A DNA stretch of 12,451 bases from Hymenobacter sp. (GTDB lineage: Bacteria; Bacteroidota; Bacteroidia; Cytophagales; Hymenobacteraceae): contig JANYFQ010000127.1 of assembly GCA_025362615.1 (NCBI GenBank), forward strand, positions 1-12,451, given 5' to 3'. Shown one piece after another: positions 6,894 through 12,451 of this stretch. The notes under the pieces are model-generated. The model was not told where the DNA came from and ran no database searches. It saw only the letters and a program-made list of their open reading frames with translations. The translations under genes and the position numbers were made by a program. Every line of letters begins with the position of its first letter. Position 1 is the first letter of the stretch.

Positions 6894-8072
6894 TTATGCC
6901 GTGAGGTAGGCGGCGGCTTCTTCCTGCAACTCAAGCGCCATTTGACGGGCTGGTTGGCTTGCTTTTTTTGCTTGACCCTCAAATATTTGCTCCCGGATGG
7001 CAGTGGCCACGGCAAAGGCCAGCAGCGGCGGTACGGCGTTGCCAATTTGGGTGAACTGCCGGGCCGAGGGGCCGGTGAAAACGTAGCTGTCGGGGAAGGT
7101 TTGCAGGCGGGCGCTTTCGCGGGCCGAAAGGGTGCGCGGCTCAAAGGGGTGCAGGTGCGAACGACCGCCGCCCTTCAAGCCCCCGGCAATCACGGTTTTG
7201 GAGGGCCGCAAGGGGTCGAGGCGGTCCACGCGGCCGAGTTGGTCGCGCTGGCCGTAGTGCAACCGGGCGTAGCGTTCGACTGACTCGGGCTTGTGGACGC
7301 GGGTTTCGTGGTTGGGCACCCCGGCCAGGGGCCGCGCCAGGGCCGCGTAGCACGGGATGCGCGGCCGTTGCGCGGCCGGGAACACAAATTCGGGCGCGTC
7401 GCGCACCCCCACCACAAACAGCCGCTGCCGAAACTGCGGCACCCCGTAGTCGGCCGCGTTCAGCACCGTGGGCGGGGCGATGGCGTAGCCCAGGGCCGCG
7501 AGCGGGGCCAGGGCTTCGGCCAGTTGCAGGCCGCCGTCCATTTGCTTGAGGCCAGGCACGTTTTCGATGACGAACACGCGGGGCCGGAAGGCCGTCACCA
7601 GGTTCAGGTAGTCGTGGAGCAGGTTGCCGTATTCGCTGTGGGCGAAGCCCACGCGCTTGAAATTGTCGTCGCCTTTGGCGAAACGCTGGTTGGCCGCCAT
7701 GCTGAACGACTGGCACGGCGGGCCGCCGTGAAAAACGCCCTCGAAAGGGCTGGCAAGGCCCAGTTCCTGGGTAAGCGCCCGCGAAATCTCGTCAAAGTTG
7801 CGAACGTCGCCGCTGTGCGTGGGCGCACCCAGCACCAGTTGGTTTGGGTTGTTGCGGCGCAAGGTGGCGCAAAAGACCGGGTTGTGTTCGACGGCCGCCC
7901 GGTTGTCGAACCCGGCGTAGTGAAAACCCAGGTCCATGCCGCCGGCCCCGGAGAAAAAACTGACCGCCGGGATGGCGCTCGCGTTGGGTTGCCGGTCGTC
8001 GAGGGGCACATAGGCCACGGGGGGCAGCGGCGGGCGCTCGGGGGTGTCGTGGTAGGTGCGGGGAATGCTCAT
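6894..8072 (-). CDS. C5-cytosine DNA methyltransferase (type II R-M modification enzyme)
   Basis: This 392-residue enzyme transfers a methyl group from SAM to C5 of a cytosine in a short recognition site. All main motifs of the Dcm/M.HhaI family are present in order: motif I FFSGAGGMDLGF (39-50, SAM binding), motif IV GGPPCQSFS with catalytic Cys120, motif VI ENV (170-172), and motif VIII QFRQRLFVVGVR (213-224). A target-recognition region spans roughly 240-315; RLQTFPDSY and motif X IGNAVPP follow near the C-terminus. It is preceded by a 35-residue polar N-terminal extension. The recognition sequence cannot be read from the protein. Its ATG overlaps the stop of the upstream HNH endonuclease gene as ATGA, indicating translational coupling in a restriction-modification operon. 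It converges on sbcC with a 3-bp gap. As no restriction partner is intact in this reading, it may now act as a solitary methylase. Confidence 0.95.
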   Translation of the reverse strand: MSIPRTYHDTPERPPLPPVAYVPLDDRQPNASAIPAVSFFSGAGGMDLGFHYAGFDNRAAVEHNPVFCATLRRNNPNQLVLGAPTHSGDVRNFDEISRALTQELGLASPFEGVFHGGPPCQSFSMAANQRFAKGDDNFKRVGFAHSEYGNLLHDYLNLVTAFRPRVFVIENVPGLKQMDGGLQLAEALAPLAALGYAIAPPTVLNAADYGVPQFRQRLFVVGVRDAPEFVFPAAQRPRIPCYAALARPLAGVPNHETRVHKPESVERYARLHYGQRDQLGRVDRLDPLRPSKTVIAGGLKGGGRSHLHPFEPRTLSARESARLQTFPDSYVFTGPSARQFTQIGNAVPPLLAFAVATAIREQIFEGQAKKASQPARQMALELQEEAAAYLTA

Positions 8073-9264
8073 GAGAGTAGCAATTGGGTCTTGGCTTCGT
8101 CGTACACTTGCCGGGCTTCCTGCTTGCTACCGAAGTCCTGCCGGTGGGCATCATTGAGCCAAAGCCGGTAGTAGGCGTGGATGCTGCGGTGGCAGGTGGG
8201 CATGAAGGTACTACGTCGGTTAGCAAGGTGCCGCCCTGGTCCACAGCCAGGGCCGAGGCCAGGGGCAGCAAGTGGTGCAGTTCCAAGAGGTTGGCCGCCC
8301 AGGGGTAGCGCCGGGCCACGTCGAGGGCGCACATATCGCAACTGGCGGGCGCGAAACGCTGAAAAAACACTTTTCGCAACAGGCCGCTGCGTTCGGCCCG
8401 CAGGTGCGAGCGCCGCACTTTCTGGCCTTCGCTGAACTCGATTTCGGCGTTGGTTTCCAGGTCGGGCAGCGGCAACTCGGCGGGGACAAAACCGGCGCTC
8501 AGGCGGCCCCGGCTCAGGAGTTCCTCGGCGGGCAGTGGGCGGGCGGGCAGCGTGTCGGGCACGGCCAGGGCCAGCAGCACGGCCAGGGCCAGCAGCACGG
8601 CCGGGGCGGCATCGGCCGCCACGTCCAGCACCAGCGTTTTATCCACCCACTTCAAAAAGCTGAACTGACTGATGAAAATCAGCATTTCGCGTACTTGGCG
8701 GGCCGGGATTTCCGGGAGCGAGTAGCTCGTTTCGCGCAATTGGCGGTAGTGGTCGAGGGCTTCGGTTCCGGTGCAGCCGTTGCCCAGCACGAAGGCGGCC
8801 AGCGCGGGCACGGTGAGCGGCGGCAGGGCATCGGTGGTAAGGCGGGCGCACAGGTATTTGAGAATGGCACAGAACGGAAACCGAAGCGGCAAGGCCGCGT
8901 CGTAGCCTTCGAAGGCCGGGAATGGATACCGAAAGCGTTGGGTACAAACGGTGAGGTAATCGTCGGCGGTGAAGGTATCGTCGGTGGCCAGGCGGTGGCC
9001 CAGGTCGGTCAGGGTCAGGGTGCCGCCTGCGTTGGTGGCCGTCAGGCAGCACTCAAAGATGCGCTTGTGGTTGCGCCAGACCGGGTAGTCGGCCCGGTGT
9101 TCGGGCTTGTAGGCAATGCCCGTGGTGTGCGCCAGCAGGGCGGGGCGCAACGGGTCGCCGGGCGACATTTGCACCCCCCCAAGCGCCGCAAAAGCCCGCG
9201 CCGCCCCCCGGATATTGGCGAACGAAAAATGGCCCAATCGGCCCTGGTCCCAACGCCATTCCAT
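8069..9264 (-). pseudogene. HNH restriction endonuclease, frameshifted as sequenced
   Basis: This is the probable restriction partner of the cytosine methyltransferase. From ATG 9264 (MEWRWDQGRLGHF) about 356 residues read in one frame. They comprise a helical DNA-binding-like N-terminus (1-300) and the start of an HNH/zinc-finger nuclease: CDMC at 309-312 and LELHHLLP at 327-334. The frame then loses its nuclease character at SCP (354-356). The expected continuation, TCHRSIHAYY and 32 further residues, is present in the next frame and ends at the TGA at 8069-8071. Restoring one base between 8197 and 8200 rejoins CP-TCHRSIH, giving the second Cys pair and the final His of the HNH core in a protein of about 398 residues. 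Without it the Zn site and active site are broken and the frame runs on to 7792 inside the methyltransferase gene. The stop/start ATGA overlap with the methylase argues that the full-length form is ancestral. The cleavage site is unknown. A one-base assembly error is an equally possible cause. Confidence 0.8.
8561..8596 (-). repeat. 18-bp in-frame tandem duplication in the endonuclease gene
   Basis: Two perfect 18-bp copies (8561-8578 and 8579-8596) plus a partial third lie in frame and encode a repeated LLALAV-type segment at about residues 223-235. This makes a hydrophobic run in an otherwise soluble nuclease, between the N-terminal part and the HNH core. It looks like a slippage duplication. 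Confidence 0.8.
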
Positions 9265-9296
9265 AATTTGTGCCGACAAACGGGTTTTTGCTTGCC

Positions 9297-9304
9297 CAAT
9301 GATA
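9297..9304 (-). promoter_or_regulatory. Possible -7 element of the restriction-modification operon
   Basis: On the minus strand this reads TATCATTG, one mismatch from TAnnTTTG, 32 bp upstream of the endonuclease ATG at 9264. It would give a leader of roughly 25 bases. No clear -33 TTG is seen at the correct distance. The 67-bp gap between the divergent endonuclease and O-methyltransferase genes must hold both promoters. I see no good element for the rightward gene. Confidence 0.35.
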
Positions 9305-9331
9305 CGAACGCCCGCCCCATTCGCCTGCCCC

Positions 9332-9973
9332 ATGACCCCCGCCCTGCTCGCCTACGCCGCCGCCCACACCGCCCCCGAGCCGCCGCTGCTGGCGCAGCTC
9401 ACCCGCGAAACGCACCTGCAAACCCTGCTGCCGCGCATGAGCAGCGGCCACGAGCAGGGCCGCCTGCTGAGTATGTTGAGCCACTTGTTGCGCCCGCGCC
9501 GCGTACTCGAAATCGGGGCGTTTTGCGGCTACGCCACGCTGTGTTTGGGCGAGGGGCTGGCGGCGACTGGCGTGCTGCACACCATCGAAATCGACCCCGA
9601 GCGCGAGGCCCGCATCCGGCGCTACGTGGCCGCCGCCGGGCTGGCCGGGCGGGTGCGGCTGCACATTGGCGCGGCGCTGGATGTGCTGCCTCTGTTGGCG
9701 GATGAGGTCTGGGATTTGGTGTTTATTGATGCCGACAAGCAGCAAAACCAAGCATATTTTGAAGCCGTGCTTGAGCAGGTGCGGCCCGGCGGTTTGATTT
9801 TGGTGGACAACGTGTTGTGGAGCGGCAAGGTGCTGCCAGATGTTACATTGAAACCCAGTGACAAAGACACGCCGGTGGTGCGGGCTTTTAATGATGCCGT
9901 GGCGCGGGACGGGCGCGTGGAGAGCGTTTTTCTGCCGCTGCGCGATGGGCTGCTGCTGCTGCGGAAATTGTAG
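9332..9973 (+). CDS. Class I SAM-dependent O-methyltransferase (family 3, COG4122 type)
   Basis: The 213-residue product is a compact Rossmann-fold methyltransferase of the caffeoyl-CoA/catechol O-methyltransferase family. SAM-binding motif I is VLEIGAFCGYATL (58-70) and the acidic ribose-binding loop is IEIDPE (85-90). The divalent-metal residues are Asp133 (FIDADK), Asp159 and Asn160 (LVDNVLWSGKV). The length is typical of bacterial members such as YrrM-like proteins. Substrates of this group vary (catechol-like hydroxyls or a modified tRNA uridine, as reported for TrmR), so none is assigned. The ATG at 9332 gives the family-like start MTPALLAYAAAH; an in-frame ATG at 9299 is an alternative. 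It is divergent from the restriction operon, and the lytic transglycosylase gene follows 71 bp downstream on the same strand. Confidence 0.9.
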   Translation: MTPALLAYAAAHTAPEPPLLAQLTRETHLQTLLPRMSSGHEQGRLLSMLSHLLRPRRVLEIGAFCGYATLCLGEGLAATGVLHTIEIDPEREARIRRYVAAAGLAGRVRLHIGAALDVLPLLADEVWDLVFIDADKQQNQAYFEAVLEQVRPGGLILVDNVLWSGKVLPDVTLKPSDKDTPVVRAFNDAVARDGRVESVFLPLRDGLLLLRKL

Positions 9974-10044
9974 GTGGTACACCCTGCTACCCGTCCTTCT
10001 CCCCAAAAATGAGGTACTTTGTGGCACCGCTTGCTTTTAGGCCC

Positions 10045-12174
10045 ATGCAAAAGACATTGAAACGGCCGTTGCGCCTGCTGCTGCTCATGCTGCCGGCCGC
10101 TGCCCTGGCCCAGGCACCGGGGGCCATCCCCTACTCAGCCCACCCCGACGTGCCGGCCACGCTGCAAGTAGCCGGCCTGCGGCTCGAACTCGACGAGGAC
10201 GCCCGCCGCCTGGTACAGCAAAAGGCCGACGCGCTCTGCCGCCACCAACCCTCGTTTCTGGCGCGGGTAAACCTGGCCGATGCCTCGTTTCCGCTCATCG
10301 ATGCCGTGTTGCAGCGCGAGGGCGTGCCGCTCGATTTCCGCTACCTGGCCCTCCAGGAAAGCGCCTTGCAGGGCAACGCCGAAAGCCCGCACGGGGCCGT
10401 GGGCTACTGGCAATTCAAGCAAGAAACCGCCCTGGAGCTGGGCCTGGTGATAAACGCGGCCGTGGACGAGCGCCGCCACCTCACGGCCAGCACCCGCGCC
10501 GCCGCCCGCTATATGCTGCGCTCCAACGCCAGCCTGCAAAACTGGCTCAACGCCCTGCTCAGCTACTACACCGGCCTGGGCGGCGTGAAGCCCTACGTGC
10601 TGCCCACCGACGCAGGTGCCAACACCCTGAGCATCACGGGGACCACCAACTCCTACGTCCTTATGTTCCTGGCCCAGAAAATTGCTTTTGAGCCGGCCAT
10701 CGGGGCCAACCCCAACCCGCCGCTGCGGCTGCGCGAGTTTCCGGCCCTGCCCGGCCAGACCCTGGCCCAACAAGCCCAAACCATCTACGCCGACCCTGCC
10801 GCCCTGGCCGTGCACAACCGCTGGCTGCTGGCCCCCGCCGTGCCCACCGACGGCCGCGCCTACACCCTCGTCGTGCCCGTCGCCGACGAGGCCCAGGCCG
10901 CCGGGCTGCTGGCCCAGCAAAACATCCAAACCGAGAAAGACCTCCTCCGTCCCCCCGACCGCGATGCCCGCAACACCGCCGAAGTGCGCGTGAACACCCT
11001 GCGGGCCATCGTCGCGCTGCCCGGCGAAACCCTGGCCGACCTGGCCGGGCGCGGCCGTCAGCACCTGGGCACCTTCCTGCGGCACAACGAAATCACGGGC
11101 TTCGATGCCGTGGTGCCCGGCCGGGCGTATTTTCTCGAAAGCAAGCGCGAAACCGCCGCCGTCGAGTACCACGTAGTGGCCCCCACCGAAACCCTGGCCG
11201 ACGTGGCCCAGCGCTACGGCATCCGCCAGCGCGCCATCCTGGCCAAAAACCGCCTCAGCCACCGCGACGACCTGCGCCCCGGCCGCGTGCTGTGGCTGCA
11301 ACACACCCGCCCCCGCGAGGTGGCCGAAGAATACCGCTCGCTGCCCGAAGGCCGCGCCTTCGAGAACGTTGCCGCTGCCGCCGCACCGGCCATTGCTGCC
11401 GCCCCGCGGCTCCGCCCCGCCCGCCCCGACTCGCTGCCCGCTGCCCCGCCAACGCCCGCCAAACCAATCACTTCGTCGCCAACGCTCACGCCATCAGCCC
11501 CCGTACTGGGCACCGACGGCTGGCCGGTGCCAGCGCCCGCCGCGCCCGTAGTCAAAGCCCCCGTCCGGGCCGCAACGCCAGCGCCAGCAGCCCCCGTCGT
11601 TGCCCCCACAACAGCAGTCGATGAGCCGCTGGAAAACCTCAACGCCCTGCCGCCCGCGCCCCGCACCCCGATGCCGGCCAGCGCCGCGCCTGAAAGTGCG
11701 CCCGCGTCGGCTCCCGCTCCGGCGGCGGTGCCCGCACTTGCCCCCGCCGCACGGCCCGCATTCTACACCGTGCAGCCCCGCGAAACCGTGTACGCCCTGG
11801 CCCGGCGTTTCAATGTTTCGCCCGCCGACTTACTGGCCTGGAACGCCCTGCCGCCCAATGCCAGTCTGCGGCTGGGGCAGGTACTGCGGTTGTCGCCACC
11901 GGTAGTCGCCCCAACCGCCCCGGCTGCGCCGCCCCGACCAGCGCCGCTCGGCCAGACCAACACCGCTGCGTTGTACGTACCCAAAAACCGGCGGCCCGCC
12001 GCCAAGCCCGCCACCACTCCGGCCGCCCCGGCCACCACCCACACCGTAGCGGCCGGCGAAACCTGCTACGCCATCGCCCGGCGCTACGGCCTCACCCTGG
12101 CCCAACTGCTGGAGCGTAACCACAAAACGGCCGCCGAAGTGCGCGTTGGCGAGGTGTTGCGCCTGCTGCCCTGA
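10045..12174 (+). CDS. mltD: MltD-like lytic transglycosylase with LysM domains
   Basis: This secreted 709-residue protein cleaves peptidoglycan glycan strands between MurNAc and GlcNAc, leaving 1,6-anhydro ends. A signal peptide covers residues 1-23 (KR, then LRLLLLMLPAAALAQ, cleavage after AQ) with no lipobox Cys, so it is probably periplasmic and not a lipoprotein. The SLT/GH23 domain follows (about 75-220): catalytic Glu105 in LALQESALQ, then GAVGYWQF (117-124) and LSYYTGLGG (172-180). A degenerate LysM-like stretch at about 315-365 precedes clear LysM modules at about 374-418, 573-618 and 666-708; LysM binds GlcNAc-containing glycan. Between about 430 and 570 is a long Ala/Pro-rich linker. 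This layout matches MltD of Bacteroidota. ATG 10045 was chosen over ATG 10009 because it starts directly at the signal peptide. A TACTTTG near-match to the -7 element at 10014-10020 would give a short leader. Confidence 0.93.
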   Translation: MQKTLKRPLRLLLLMLPAAALAQAPGAIPYSAHPDVPATLQVAGLRLELDEDARRLVQQKADALCRHQPSFLARVNLADASFPLIDAVLQREGVPLDFRYLALQESALQGNAESPHGAVGYWQFKQETALELGLVINAAVDERRHLTASTRAAARYMLRSNASLQNWLNALLSYYTGLGGVKPYVLPTDAGANTLSITGTTNSYVLMFLAQKIAFEPAIGANPNPPLRLREFPALPGQTLAQQAQTIYADPAALAVHNRWLLAPAVPTDGRAYTLVVPVADEAQAAGLLAQQNIQTEKDLLRPPDRDARNTAEVRVNTLRAIVALPGETLADLAGRGRQHLGTFLRHNEITGFDAVVPGRAYFLESKRETAAVEYHVVAPTETLADVAQRYGIRQRAILAKNRLSHRDDLRPGRVLWLQHTRPREVAEEYRSLPEGRAFENVAAAAAPAIAAAPRLRPARPDSLPAAPPTPAKPITSSPTLTPSAPVLGTDGWPVPAPAAPVVKAPVRAATPAPAAPVVAPTTAVDEPLENLNALPPAPRTPMPASAAPESAPASAPAPAAVPALAPAARPAFYTVQPRETVYALARRFNVSPADLLAWNALPPNASLRLGQVLRLSPPVVAPTAPAAPPRPAPLGQTNTAALYVPKNRRPAAKPATTPAAPATTHTVAAGETCYAIARRYGLTLAQLLERNHKTAAEVRVGEVLRLLP

Positions 12175-12216
12175 ACCTCCAGGAGGGCCGGGCGCGGACT
12201 ACTTCCAGTCAGTAGC

Positions 12217-12248
12217 TTGCTGTTTTCAAGCGGTGTGCTTTAGCTTTG
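12217..12248 (+). promoter_or_regulatory. Rightward Bacteroidota-type promoter leaving the window
   Basis: TAGCTTTG at 12241-12248 is an exact match to the -7 element TAnnTTTG. TTG at 12217-12219 lies 21 bp upstream, within the usual -33 spacing. Transcription would begin near 12255 and run right, through the hairpin cluster at 12341-12448, with at least 195 bases before any gene visible here. It lies 43 bp after the mltD stop, so it probably serves a gene or small RNA beyond the right edge. Confidence 0.5.
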
Positions 12249-12340
12249 GTCCGACAAACTGAAAAACAGGACACCGGAACTTTCGAAGCAGGCTTTTCGC
12301 TTTGAGCCGGCAAGTTATTACTGATGTTACGCGGTGGCGG

Positions 12341-12448
12341 TTGGCGCGGGCCTCCTGGCCCGTGCCGACTACTTTGGGGGCCTCTGGCCCCCAATCGTTG
12401 AACGATGGGCAGTGGACGGCCCAACGATTTCGGCCCGGCGTGCGGGCC
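12341..12448. repeat. Cluster of adjacent hairpins, unexplained
   Basis: Three clear inverted repeats follow one another. The first is 12341-12352 with 12357-12368: a 12-bp stem with two G-T wobbles and loop TCCT. The second is 12374-12382 with 12386-12394: a 9-bp perfect stem with loop TCT. The third is 12432-12437 with 12443-12448: a 6-bp perfect stem with a 5-base loop. Between the last two, ATCGTTG at 12394-12400 pairs perfectly with CAACGAT at 12422-12428, and also with AACGAT at 12401-12406, so alternative folds are possible. The GGCC-TC(C)T-GGCC core is repeated in the first two. No terminator T-tract follows either. It could be a structured leader, a small RNA or a dispersed palindromic element. 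The region 12175-12340 shows no convincing gene apart from the promoter. Confidence 0.75.
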
Positions 12449-12451
12449 AGC

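Noticed and set aside
8561..8596. Tandem repeat considered as a CRISPR or regulatory iteron
   Set aside because: There are only two copies, without spacers, in frame within a coding gene.
7293..9705. Long plus-strand frames opposite the methylase and endonuclease genes
   Set aside because: The frames are low-complexity, and the minus strand carries the full set of C5-methylase motifs and the HNH core.
12176..12186. CCTCC-A-GGAGG palindrome directly after mltD as a terminator
   Set aside because: A one-base loop cannot form, the remaining stem is about 4 bp, and there is no T-tract.
12209..12424. Minus-strand frame of 71 codons, Pro/Arg/Gly-rich
   Set aside because: It covers the hairpin cluster and promoter, has no family resemblance, and its composition follows from the palindromes.
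12263..12451. Plus-strand frame open to the right edge
   Set aside because: It has no good start codon (only TTG or GTG), lies over the hairpins and resembles no protein I know. It could only be judged with sequence beyond the edge.

Overview
This is a GC-rich chromosomal window that most resembles a high-GC member of the Bacteroidota, of the Hymenobacter type. Three things point there. Several starts lack a Shine-Dalgarno sequence. Exact copies of the Bacteroidota -7 element TAnnTTTG lie where promoters are expected (1934-1941 upstream of sbcD, and 12241-12248). The gene families and the alanine/proline-rich protein composition also fit. The genus is an inference. I see no rRNA, tRNA, CRISPR array, transposase or integrase.

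Left part (1-1834), small accessory genes: an AT-rich gene fragment of unknown function enters from the left edge (1-353). It is followed by an orphan HigA-like helix-turn-helix protein (397-771) and a DUF2442 protein (782-1027). Next is a 62-residue protein (1094-1282) carrying the Fic-inhibitor signature S-x3-E-N, facing tail to tail a Fic-domain AMP-transferase on the other strand (1250-1834). The two genes overlap by 33 bp at their 3' ends. I read them as a toxin/antitoxin pair in an unusual convergent layout.

Centre (1934-6890), DNA repair: sbcD (TTG start at 1997) and sbcC (ATG at 3444) encode the two subunits of the SbcCD (Mre11-Rad50) nuclease that cuts hairpins and DNA ends. They are separated by a 202-bp gap containing a 29-bp imperfect inverted repeat with a 19-bp perfect core.

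Right of centre (6894-9264, minus strand), restriction-modification: an HNH-type endonuclease gene is followed by a C5-cytosine DNA methyltransferase gene. They overlap by the four bases ATGA. The endonuclease has a one-base deletion near 8197-8200, inside its Cys/His-rich HNH core. The system as written is therefore methylation-only, unless the deletion is a sequencing error.

Right part (9332-12451), housekeeping: a family-3 O-methyltransferase is divergent from the restriction operon. It is followed by a secreted MltD-like lytic transglycosylase with C-terminal LysM domains. The last 277 bp contain a good Bacteroidota promoter (12217-12248) reading out of the window, and a dense run of three or four hairpins (12341-12448) that no visible gene explains.

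Taken together, the first 9.3 kb looks like a small defence or genome-integrity neighbourhood: toxin/antitoxin-like genes, an end-processing nuclease and restriction-modification. Cell-wall and methyltransferase genes follow it.
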